Assembly (NCBI RefSeq): GCF_003386285.1
Contig: NZ_QPNC01000006.1
Span: 124,001-188,000 of the forward strand
Origin: Nocardiopsis sp. FIRDI 009
GTDB taxonomy: Bacteria; Actinomycetota; Actinomycetes; Streptosporangiales; Streptosporangiaceae
DNA: 64,000 nt
Direction of reading: 5' to 3'
The notes under the pieces are model-generated. The model made no database searches and was not told the DNA's origin. It saw only the letters and a program-made list of their open reading frames with translations. Made by a program: the position numbers and the translations under genes. Below, in pieces: positions 17,813-25,521 of the stretch (position 1 is the first letter of the stretch; each line of letters starts with the position of its first letter).

Positions 17813-18037
17813 TCAGTCCTGCTCGTATCCGATGAGGTCGCCGGGCTGGCAGTCCAGCTCACGGCACAGGGCGGCCAGGGTGGAGAAGCGGATGGCCCTG
17901 GCGCGACCGTTCTTGAGGACCGACAGGTTGACGACGGTGACCCCGACCCGCTGGGCGAGTTCGGTCAGGGTCATCCCCCGGTCGCTGAGCAGCGCGTCGA
18001 GGTGGATCCGGATGCCGGTGGCCTCCTCGGGCGGCAT
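17813..18037 (-). CDS. Small XRE-type HTH regulator
   Basis: A 74-residue protein that is almost entirely one Cro/C1-type helix-turn-helix (LDALLSDRGMTLTELAQRVGVTVVNLSVLKNGRARAIRFSTL, split over residues ~12-53), ending LCRELDCQPGDLIGYEQD. It resembles YozG-like regulators that pair with DUF2975 membrane proteins. The ATG overlaps the DUF2975 stop by one base (TGATG), so the pair is coupled. It is the likely ligand of the CGATA-rich region upstream of the operon. Confidence 0.85.
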   Translation of the reverse strand: MPPEEATGIRIHLDALLSDRGMTLTELAQRVGVTVVNLSVLKNGRARAIRFSTLAALCRELDCQPGDLIGYEQD

Positions 18038-18690
18038 CAGACCAGCCCCTCGACGTCGTCGCGGAGGCGGGTGCCGCGGCGGAACACCTCGGCCAGGGCG
18101 GCCAGGGCGAAGCCGACGAGCAGGAGGGGGAAGGGGACCTCGCCGAGTCCGACGGTGGACTCGACCAGGACCAGGCCGTCGGGGTCCAGTGCCCGGGACT
18201 GGAGTTCGGCCTCGGTGAGGACCCGCACCAGCGGGACGGCCAGGGAGCCGACGGCGACGGTGGCCGCGACGACGTACATCCGGCGCACGTTGGCGGGGAC
18301 GAACGGGTCCCCCTGGGCGAGGGTCCGGGCCATCCGCAGCAGGGTGACGAGCACGAGGAGGGTGGCCGCGACACCGACCAGGGTCGGGAGCGCCAGCAGG
18401 AGCCGCTCCGCGGGCGTGGGGTCGTGGAAGGTGATCGCCAGGGACTCGGGAGCGCGCACGTCCACATTCTCGCCGGTGACGGGGGTCTCGACCGGGGGCG
18501 TGGGGAGGCCCGCGGGCGCGTGGACGGTGATCGTGGTGAGATCTCCGACGACGTCCGCGGGCAGGAGCGGTGCGGTCCACACCAGGAGGAAGAGCCCGGT
18601 GAGGGCGGTGGCCGCGGTTCCCGCGATGAGGAGGCCCCGGAGGACGACGTCGTCCGCCTTGGACCAGGCGAGGCGGGGGCGGGTGGGCAT
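18037..18690 (-). CDS. DUF2975 membrane protein
   Basis: A 217-residue protein with four predicted membrane helices (about 20-40, 99-119, 137-157 and 184-202) and an extracytoplasmic loop between the first two. This is the DUF2975 layout, including the short RMARTLAQGDPFVPANVRR motif (about 118-136). The ATG at 18690 follows GAGGTCGAAC. It is encoded first in a two-gene operon with an XRE regulator, a widespread pairing of unknown function. The upstream region is unusually A+T-rich for this genome and packed with CGATA boxes. Confidence 0.82.
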   Translation of the reverse strand: MPTRPRLAWSKADDVVLRGLLIAGTAATALTGLFLLVWTAPLLPADVVGDLTTITVHAPAGLPTPPVETPVTGENVDVRAPESLAITFHDPTPAERLLLALPTLVGVAATLLVLVTLLRMARTLAQGDPFVPANVRRMYVVAATVAVGSLAVPLVRVLTEAELQSRALDPDGLVLVESTVGLGEVPFPLLLVGFALAALAEVFRRGTRLRDDVEGLV

Positions 18691-18705
18691 GTTCGACCTC
18701 TTTCG

Positions 18706-18736
18706 TATCGTTTTTCGATAATAACGATAAACGATA
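18706..18736. promoter_or_regulatory. CGATA-box cluster upstream of DUF2975 operon
   Basis: TATCG (18706-18710) and CGATA (18716-18720) form a perfect inverted repeat around TTTTT. Two more direct CGATA copies lie at 18725-18729 and 18732-18736. The cluster begins 15 nt upstream of the DUF2975 start, so it is a likely autoregulatory operator. Confidence 0.6.
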
Positions 18737-18801
18737 ACCCCTGCGTCGTCGAACGCCCCACGGCCTTGGCTCCCGCGCGGCGGCGGGAGGACGCTCGACC
18801 C

Positions 18802-19052
18802 GTGTCCGCACCGCCGGAGTGTCCCACGAGCACCGAACTGACCACCGCGTCCGTGCCCGACCGGGACGCGTTCGCGTACCGGCGGGACATCATCTGCGCG
18901 ACGTTCGTGCGTCTGGCCGCGGACCCGGTGGGCGACGGGCGGTTCGGCGGAAGGATCGAGCACGTGTCGGCGGGCGACATCGGGATGTCCGTCATGGCGT
19001 CCCACGGCCACCTCGTCCGGCGCCCCCGTGCGATGATCGCGCGCCACCACAA
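18802..19052 (+). pseudogene. 5' fragment of an AraC-type regulator gene
   Basis: A GTG start (18802) with GGGAGG upstream opens a frame reading VPDRDAFAYRRDIICATF, then FVRLAADPVGD and GRIEHVSAGDIGMSVMAS. This is the style of the N-terminal AraC-binding-like sensor domain of AraC-family regulators. After about 84 residues the similarity stops at the edge of a 44-bp palindrome. The frame then runs to 19194 through sequence belonging to a nitrilase in another frame. No AraC helix-turn-helix domain follows, so this is a broken gene. The family assignment is by eye. Confidence 0.6.
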
Positions 19053-19095
19053 GGCCACCAGCCGCGCGCCGCCGGCGGCGCGCGGCTGGTGGCCT
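19052..19095. repeat. 44-bp perfect palindrome at gene junction
   Basis: 19052-19073 is the exact reverse complement of 19074-19095, with no loop. The right arm reads as nitrilase coding sequence (GARLVA), so the left arm looks like an inverted copy of it. Confidence 0.95.
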
Positions 19096-19965
19096 CCCCT
19101 GAGGCGTTCGTCCCCGGGTACCCGTGGTGGATCTGGTCGGACTCCCCGGCCGCCTCAATGGCGTTCACCGCCGACTACCGGACCAACTCGATGACGCGCG
19201 ACGGCGCCGAGATGGACCGGATCCGCGGGGCGGCCGCACGCCACCGGATCCACGTCGTCCTCGGGTTCAGCGAACGCTCGGGCGGGAGTCCGTACATGGC
19301 CCAAGCGTTCGTGCCCGACACCGGCGAACCGGTCTCGGTACGGCGCAAGCTCACGCCGACCCACGTCGAGCGCTCGGTGTTCGGCGAGGGGGACGGAAAC
19401 GACCTCCAGGTCCACGACACCCCGCTCGGGAAGGTCGGCGCCCTCAACTGCTGGGAGCCTCTCCAGCCGCTCACCAAGTACGCGATGTACGGGCTCGGCG
19501 AGGAGATCCACGTGGGCGCGTGGCCCGCCTTCTCGCTGTACCGGGGGTCGGCCCACGCGCTCGGCCCGGAGGTGAACACCGCCGCCAGCCTGACGTACGC
19601 CGTCGAGGGGCAGACGTTCGTCGTGGCTCCGTGCTCGGTGGTGGGGGCCCGCGCGCGGGAGCTCTTCTGCGAGCCCGAGACCAAGCGGCGGATCCGCCCG
19701 CGTCTACGGGCCGGACGGGTCATCGCTGGCCGAGCCGCCGCCCGAGGACGAGGAGGGCCTTCTCTACGCGGACCTCGACCCCGAACTCATCGCGATCGCC
19801 GAGTCCGCGGCCGATCCCGTGGGGCGCTACTCGCGCCCGGACGTCCTCCGGCTGATGGTCAAGCGCAACCCCGCGCCCCAGGTCGTCCACGCGCCCGCAG
19901 ATCCGGCTCCCGGCCTGGAGTCCCCGTGGGACGGGGGTCCCCCTCCCCCGCCGTCCACCCCCTGA
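19074..19965 (+). pseudogene. Nitrilase, truncated and frameshifted
   Basis: A carbon-nitrogen hydrolase of the nitrilase branch. GARLVASPEAFVPGYPWW carries the catalytic Glu region, VSVRRKLTPTHVE the Lys and GALNCWEPLQPL the Cys. The N-terminal ~35 residues (including the usual start) are missing at the palindrome. A frame change at about 19690-19705 separates ELFCEPETKRR from the true C-terminus, which resumes as ARVYGPDGSSLAEPPPEDEEG and ends at TGA 19963-19965. All three catalytic residues remain, but two lesions make an active enzyme unlikely. The adjacent AraC fragment would be a typical regulator neighbour before the rearrangement. Confidence 0.82.
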
Positions 19966-20003
19966 CGGTGTTCCCCCGCCGTCCACGCCGTCGGACCGCG
20001 GTG

Positions 20004-21419
20004 TCAGGAGCACGTCACGGTGTCGGCGGCGGAACGGCTCTCCAGCCCGTCGAGCGGATCGCCGCCGTCCCCGGGGTCGGCGCCGTCTCCTCCGGAGCCC
20101 TCTGTGGCCAGCCCCTTCCAGTCGGTGGCGCCCATCACCAGCTCCAGTTCGTCGCCGAGGTCGGCGGCCTCCTCCACCCGGGCGGTGTCGAGCGCGTCGG
20201 CCAGCACCCGGGCCTGCGTCTCCCGGCCCGGGCCGTGGTAGACGGTGGTCACCTCCGAGGGTCGCTGCTCGGGGTTGCCGATGTCGGTGACGGTGAAGCC
20301 CTCGGCCTCCAACAGCGGCCGGACCACACCGGCCAGGCCGTCGGTCGCGGTGCCGTTGAGCAGTCGGAGGGAGACGTCCGAGGGGTCGACGTCCTCCCCG
20401 GCCGCGCCGTCGCCGACGTCGTCCTCTCCCCCGTCCTCCTCGGCCAGGGGCTCCCCGGCGGCGACGGCCGCGAACAGCTCGCTCGCCTCGGGCTCCCGGA
20501 CCTCCACCTTGTACGCGAACTCCCGCGAGTCCACGACCGGCACCATCACCATGTTCATCCGGTCCAGGTTCACGTCGCGCACGGCGATGACCAGTTCGGC
20601 CATCCTGTCCACGGTGAGCGCGTCGTCGGTGACCAGGTTGTCGGTGACCGAGTCGAGGAGGGAGTAGACCGAGGTCGGGCTGGAGAGGAACTCACCGCCG
20701 GTCACCTCCCGCGCCAACGCGCCGATCAGCCGCTGCTGGCTCTGGATGCGGCCCAGGTCGCTCCCGAACTCGGTGCTGGCCCTGGACCGCGCCAGGCCGA
20801 GGGCCTCGGCCCCGTCGAGCCGCTGTCGACCGGCCTCCAGACGGAGGTCGGCCTTGGGGTCGTCGATCGGCGCGGGGATGCACATCTCCACCCCGCCGAC
20901 GGTGTCCACGATGTCCTCGAAGCCGGCGAAGTCCACCTGCACCATGTGGTCGAGGTGGATGCCGGTGGTGTTCTCCATCGTGTCGCCCAGGCAGTTCAAC
21001 CCGCCGTACATCATCGAGTGGTTGATCTGGTCCCGGCCGCCGGACCACCCGGGGGAATCACCGACCGGATCGCAGGCCGGGATGTCGACGACGAGGTCGC
21101 GCGGCACGTTCACCATCGTCACGGCACCCGCGTCGACGTTGACGTTGACGATGACCAGGACGTCGGGACGGTCTCCCCCCGACTCGGTGTCCACGCCCAG
21201 GAGCAGGATGTTGTGGACTCCCTCGACACGGTCGGGGCGGTCACCCCAGGTGTCGGTGTCGATCTGTTCGGTCCGGATGTCGAACGCGGACGCGTAGGCG
21301 CCGTAGGCGGTCAGGCTCGCGGCGATGAGCACACCCGTCAGAACGCAGGCCGCCCACTGTCCCGCGCTCATGAGCGAACGCCGGACCCGGCGGCGGGAGG
21401 GTGTCTTCTCGCGGGTCAA
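20004..21419 (-). CDS. LCP family cell-wall ligase, paralogue 1
   Basis: A LytR-CpsA-Psr protein of up to 471 residues. The family attaches glycopolymers to peptidoglycan outside the membrane. It has one N-terminal membrane helix (about 20-42) and an LCP catalytic domain with LLLGVDTESG, VNVPRDLVVDIP and an arginine in GLARSRAS. An acidic linker rich in Glu/Asp/Gly (about 340-365) precedes a LytR_C domain (about 366-440, RLLNGTATDGLAG). The TTG at 21419 keeps the basic cytosolic N-terminus but lacks a clear ribosome binding site; ATG 21371 is the alternative. Its closest relative in the window is the next gene. Confidence 0.88.
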   Translation of the reverse strand: MTREKTPSRRRVRRSLMSAGQWAACVLTGVLIAASLTAYGAYASAFDIRTEQIDTDTWGDRPDRVEGVHNILLLGVDTESGGDRPDVLVIVNVNVDAGAVTMVNVPRDLVVDIPACDPVGDSPGWSGGRDQINHSMMYGGLNCLGDTMENTTGIHLDHMVQVDFAGFEDIVDTVGGVEMCIPAPIDDPKADLRLEAGRQRLDGAEALGLARSRASTEFGSDLGRIQSQQRLIGALAREVTGGEFLSSPTSVYSLLDSVTDNLVTDDALTVDRMAELVIAVRDVNLDRMNMVMVPVVDSREFAYKVEVREPEASELFAAVAAGEPLAEEDGGEDDVGDGAAGEDVDPSDVSLRLLNGTATDGLAGVVRPLLEAEGFTVTDIGNPEQRPSEVTTVYHGPGRETQARVLADALDTARVEEAADLGDELELVMGATDWKGLATEGSGGDGADPGDGGDPLDGLESRSAADTVTCS

Positions 21420-21555
21420 GGGGCACCGATCCGTTCTGTGTCAGGCGGGGGTGTCCGACGGGGGCACGGTGCTCGGAACACGCGGAGACGGACGCGTCGG
21501 CCCGGATCGTACCGGAAACACCGGGACCTCCCCGAGGCCGTGCCCGGGGAACGGC

Positions 21556-22995
21556 TCAGCAGGGGCTGTCCTCCGCCGCCTCCGCGGTGATACCGCCCAG
21601 GTCCTCCGTGATCGAGGGCTCCGACTCGGTGGAGCCGCCTCCCGCGACGCCGCCCCAGTCCGCGCCCAGGACCAGTTCGAGGTCGGCCGCCAACCCCTCG
21701 GCCTCCTCGGTCACGGCCTGCTCCAGGGCGTCGGCCAGGACGGAGGCCGCGGCCTCCTGGCCGGGCGCGTGGTAGACGGTGGTGACGCCGGGGAAGCGCA
21801 CCTGGGGGTTGCCGGTGTTGGTGACCGCGAACCCCTCCGCCTCCAGCTGTACCCGTGCCTCGCCCGCCAGACCGGTGATCCCGGTGTTGTTGCGGATGTC
21901 GACCGTGATGTCCGAGGGGTCGGGAGCGTCCTCGTCCCCGCCGGAGTCACCGGAGCCCTCAGCTTCTTCCTCCTCGTCGCCGCCGGTCAGGTCGGCGCCG
22001 GAGTTGATCGCCTCGAAGAGCTCGGAGGCGTCGGGCTGGCGCATGATGAGCCGGTTGTGGTCGTTGGGCGCCTGGCCGTTGGGGACGGTCAGGAACTGGA
22101 CGTCGGCCAGGTCGACCTCGCGCATGGAGATGGCGATGTCGGTCATGGTGTCGACGGTCAGGTCCTCGTCGGTCGAGATGGAGTCGGTCACCGCGCCGAG
22201 GAAGTTGGTGATCGTGACCGGGCTGGTCATCACCTCACTGCTGAGGACGCCGCGCAGCATCGCGCCCATGAACTGCTGCTGGCGCCCGATCCGTGACAGG
22301 TCGCTGCCGTCGCCCTGGCCGTAGCGGGAACGGACGTAGCCGAGCGACTGTTCGCCGTTGAGCGTCTGGAGTCCGGCGTCGAGTTCGAGGTGCGCCTTGG
22401 GGTCCTCGATCGGCTCGGGGATGCACATCTGAACGCCGCCGATGGCGTTCACCATCTCCTTGAAACCGGTGAAGTCCATCATGACGAAGTGGTCCAGGTG
22501 CACGCCGGTCACCTGCTCGACGGTGTTCCACTGACAGCCGACGCCGCCGAACGTCATCGCCGAGTTGAGCATGCCCGTGTGGGGGTTCATCCCCTCGTAG
22601 CCCTCGGTCGGCTCGCAGCCGGGAAGGTCCACGACCAGGTCGCGGGGCAGGTTCACCAGGGTCGCCGTGCCGTTGTCGACGTTGATGCTGGCGATGAGCA
22701 TCGTGTCGGGGCGCTCGCCCTCGGCCTCGCCGTAGTCGGCGTTCTCCCCCGACCGGATGTCGGAGCCGATGATGAGCAGGTTCATCACGCCCTCGACGCT
22801 CACCGGCCGATCCCACTCGTCGGTGTTCACCTGGTGGGTGGTGATGTTCCCGACGATCCCCTGGTACCAGCCGTATCCGCCGAGGCTGGCGATGATGGCC
22901 AGCGCGGTGGCCACGCACGCCACCCACTGACCGGAGGACAGTCGCCCACGGTCGAACACGCGCGAGGAGCGGGGGGCGGAGCGTCTACCAGCCAT
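21556..22995 (-). CDS. LCP family cell-wall ligase, paralogue 2
   Basis: A 479-residue protein with the same architecture as its downstream neighbour: basic N-terminus, membrane helix (about 22-44), LCP domain with LLIIGSDIRSGENADYG, VNLPRDLVVDLPGC and LGYVRSRYGQGDGSD, an acidic linker (GGDEEEEAEG...), and LytR_C (about 372-450). The LCP arginines and aspartates are present. The ATG at 22995 follows GAAGG by about 5 nt. The two genes are 136 nt apart and look like a tandem duplication that has diverged considerably. Confidence 0.92.
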   Translation of the reverse strand: MAGRRSAPRSSRVFDRGRLSSGQWVACVATALAIIASLGGYGWYQGIVGNITTHQVNTDEWDRPVSVEGVMNLLIIGSDIRSGENADYGEAEGERPDTMLIASINVDNGTATLVNLPRDLVVDLPGCEPTEGYEGMNPHTGMLNSAMTFGGVGCQWNTVEQVTGVHLDHFVMMDFTGFKEMVNAIGGVQMCIPEPIEDPKAHLELDAGLQTLNGEQSLGYVRSRYGQGDGSDLSRIGRQQQFMGAMLRGVLSSEVMTSPVTITNFLGAVTDSISTDEDLTVDTMTDIAISMREVDLADVQFLTVPNGQAPNDHNRLIMRQPDASELFEAINSGADLTGGDEEEEAEGSGDSGGDEDAPDPSDITVDIRNNTGITGLAGEARVQLEAEGFAVTNTGNPQVRFPGVTTVYHAPGQEAAASVLADALEQAVTEEAEGLAADLELVLGADWGGVAGGGSTESEPSITEDLGGITAEAAEDSPC

Positions 22996-23171
22996 ACGAA
23001 CCTTCGGAATGGTGCGTTGCGACCCGTCGTGGGGCGGGGCGATGGAGCCCTTGGGTCAAGAATGTTCCCAGGGAGGGTAATGAACGGATGTTAACAGCAG
23101 CTAAGAAGGGGTGTGTCCCGCTCCGTTCCGGGCCGCGGGGCGGTGACGCGGAGGGTTCCCGGACGGGCTCC

Positions 23172-23648
23172 TCAGAAACGGGTGGCGACCGTCCCCGCGG
23201 CGCGGTCGTGCAGCCCCCGGGTGTCGCGGTCGTAGATGACGGCGGGGATGACCAGGCACAGCAGCAGCGTGCGGACGGTCATGGACACGAACCACGGCCA
23301 GGAGCGCTCACCGGTCGCGGTGATCCCGACCCCGACCAGACGGCGGCCGACGGTGGTGCCGAACAGTGTGAGCAGCGCGATACTGAGCGCGGCGTACACG
23401 ACCAGGGCCGTGTTGCTGATCAGCGGGGGGATCTCCGCCGGGGTGGCGGCCCCGGCACCGACCAGCCCCGTACGGTAGGCGGCCAGGGCCAGCAGCATCG
23501 CCAGGATCCAGTCCAGCGCCAGCCCGGCGAGGCGGCGGCCGACACCGGGTACCGAGCCGGGACCGCTCTCCGGCAGGCCCAGGCGGTTGCCCCGGTAGCG
23601 GAAGTCGTCCTCGGGCGCGGCCGCGCCGCTGCGCCTCTCGTCGCTCAT
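23172..23648 (-). CDS. RDD family membrane protein
   Basis: A 158-residue membrane protein with the RDD hallmark residues: GVGRRLAGLALDWILA (first helix, Arg and Asp), GTTVGRRLVGV and YDRDTRGLHDRAAGTVA at the C-terminus. It has about three membrane helices. The function is unknown; some RDD proteins are linked to ion transport. The start is ATG 23648 with TACCGT 7 nt upstream (23656-23661 on the minus strand), suggesting a leaderless transcript. It is divergent from glnA. Confidence 0.85.
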   Translation of the reverse strand: MSDERRSGAAAPEDDFRYRGNRLGLPESGPGSVPGVGRRLAGLALDWILAMLLALAAYRTGLVGAGAATPAEIPPLISNTALVVYAALSIALLTLFGTTVGRRLVGVGITATGERSWPWFVSMTVRTLLLCLVIPAVIYDRDTRGLHDRAAGTVATRF

Positions 23649-23831
23649 ACCCTTCACGGTATCGGCCCGGGCCACGCGTCCGCGCCGGGACCGGAGCAGG
23701 ACGGGCCGCCTCCAGCGGGCGCGCCGGAGTGGTTCCGGTCACGGAGAACCCCTGGCGGGCGCCCTGATTCCTCCCGTTGCGTGGTGGAATCACCGGTTAA
23801 CGCGGGTTGGTCTGCAAAAACGACGGGCTCC

Positions 23832-23869
23832 GTAACATGCAGGAAACAATCGAGACATGGCGTGGAAAC
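23832..23869 (+). promoter_or_regulatory. GlnR box upstream of glnA
   Basis: Four pentamers with exact 6-nt spacing: GTAAC (23832), GAAAC (23843), GACAT (23854) and GAAAC (23865). This is the actinobacterial GlnR pattern gTnAC-n6-GaAAC repeated twice, with only the third element weak. It predicts nitrogen control of glnA. Confidence 0.85.
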
Positions 23870-23979
23870 CACCCGCTCCTAGCTTCGATGACGAAGCCGG
23901 GAGGCGGCGTGCGCTCCGAGGGGTCCGCGACGGAGCGGATCGGAGCCGGTCGCCTCAGCCACCTGCACGGAGGTTCGTT

Positions 23980-25404
23980 TTGTTCAGCAGCGTCGACGAG
24001 GTGCTCGCCTATATCCGAAACGAGGACGTCAAGTTCCTCGACGTCCGGTTCACGGACCTGTTCGGAGGCGTGAACCACGTCACCCTCCCGACCGAGAACG
24101 TCGACGAGTCGACGTTCACCGATGGCCAGATGTTCGACGGGTCCTCGATCCGCGGCTTCCAGGCCATCCACGAGTCCGACATGCTGCTGCTCCCCGACCT
24201 GAGCACCGGCGTGCTGGACCCGTTCCGCAAGCACAAGACGCTGAACATGACGTTCTTCGTGCACGACCCCCTCACGCTGGAGTCCTACAGCCGCGACCCG
24301 CGTAACGTCGCCCGCAAGGCCGAGGCCTACCTGCGCGGCTCGGGTGTCGCCGACACCGCCTTCTTCGGTCCCGAGGCCGAGTTCTACATCTTCGACGACG
24401 TCAAGTTCGAGACCCGGGCCAACACCGGCTTCTACGAGATCGACTCCATCGAGGGCGCCTGGAACACCGGTTCGGCGATCGAGGGCGGCAACCGCGGCTA
24501 CCGTCCGCGCTACAAGGGCGGTTACTTCCCGGTCGAGCCGGTCGACCACTACAGCGACCTGCGCTCCGACATGGTCCGCACCCTCATCGACTCCGGTCTG
24601 GAGGTCGAGCTCCAGCACCATGAGGTCGGCACCGCCGGCCAGGCCGAGATCGGCATCAAGTTCGGCACGCTGCTCCAGCAGGCCGACCGCGTGCAGCTGT
24701 ACAAGTACATCGTCAAGAACGTCGCCAACGCGGCGGGCAAGACGGCCACCTTCATGCCCAAGCCGCTGTTCGGTGACAACGGCTCCGGCATGCACTGCCA
24801 CCAGAGCCTGTGGAAGGACGGCGCGCCGCTGTTCTTCGACGAGTCCGGCTACGGCCAGCTCTCCGACACCGCCCGCTACTACATCGGCGGTCTGCTCAAG
24901 CACGCGTCGGCGCTGCTCGCCTTCACCAACCCGACGGTGAACTCCTACCACCGCCTGGTGCCGGGCTACGAGGCCCCGATCAACCTGGTGTACAGCCAGC
25001 GCAACCGCTCGGCCTGCATCCGCCTGCCGCTCACCGGATCGAACCCGAAGGCCAAGCGCATCGAGTTCCGCGTGCCGGACCCGTCGGCCAACCCGTACCT
25101 GGCCTTCTCCGCGATGCTCATGGCGGGCATCGACGGCATCAAGAACAAGATCGAGCCGCCGGAGCCGGTCGACAAGGACCTCTACGAGCTGCCCCCGGCC
25201 GAGGCGCAGGCCATCAAGACCGTGCCCGCGTCGCTGGACGAGGCCCTGGAGGCCCTGGAGGCCGACCACGAGTTCCTGCTCGAGGGCGGCGTCTTCACCA
25301 AGGACCTGCTGGAGACCTACGTCGACTTCAAGCGCACGGAGGAGATCGACTCCCTGCGGCTGCGCCCGCACCCGCGTGAGTTCGAGCTCTACTACGACAT
25401 CTAG
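23980..25404 (+). CDS. glnA: Glutamine synthetase type I (adenylylatable)
   Basis: Makes glutamine from glutamate, ammonia and ATP as a cytosolic dodecamer. The 474 residues show [51 protein letters not shown] and [20 protein letters not shown]. Tyr402 in DLYELPPAE is the adenylylation site of GSI-beta enzymes, matching the glnE gene next door. The TTG at 23980 gives MFSSVDEVL and follows GGAGG by 6 nt. The open frame extends upstream to 23857 across the GlnR box and is not coding there. A terminator separates it from glnE. Confidence 0.97.
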   Translation: MFSSVDEVLAYIRNEDVKFLDVRFTDLFGGVNHVTLPTENVDESTFTDGQMFDGSSIRGFQAIHESDMLLLPDLSTGVLDPFRKHKTLNMTFFVHDPLTLESYSRDPRNVARKAEAYLRGSGVADTAFFGPEAEFYIFDDVKFETRANTGFYEIDSIEGAWNTGSAIEGGNRGYRPRYKGGYFPVEPVDHYSDLRSDMVRTLIDSGLEVELQHHEVGTAGQAEIGIKFGTLLQQADRVQLYKYIVKNVANAAGKTATFMPKPLFGDNGSGMHCHQSLWKDGAPLFFDESGYGQLSDTARYYIGGLLKHASALLAFTNPTVNSYHRLVPGYEAPINLVYSQRNRSACIRLPLTGSNPKAKRIEFRVPDPSANPYLAFSAMLMAGIDGIKNKIEPPEPVDKDLYELPPAEAQAIKTVPASLDEALEALEADHEFLLEGGVFTKDLLETYVDFKRTEEIDSLRLRPHPREFELYYDI

Positions 25405-25452
25405 GTCGTCGGGACGTTCCCAGGGGTGACGCTCCCCCCGCGCACCCCTTCC

Positions 25453-25486
25453 TCGGGGCCGGTATCCGCTCGGATACCGGCCCCGA
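25453..25486 (+). terminator. Terminator between glnA and glnE
   Basis: A 15-bp perfect stem (25453-25467 with 25472-25486) with a GCTC tetraloop, 49 nt after the glnA stop. Confidence 0.88.
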
Positions 25487-25521
25487 CCCGGTTCCGGGGC
25501 CTACCCGGCTACCGTTGACGC

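Noticed and set aside
18819-21590. A 923-residue plus-strand open frame
   Set aside because: Only its first third reads as nitrilase. After about 19690 it continues antisense to the LCP gene with Arg/Val/Gly-rich noise, so it is an artefact of GC-rich DNA.
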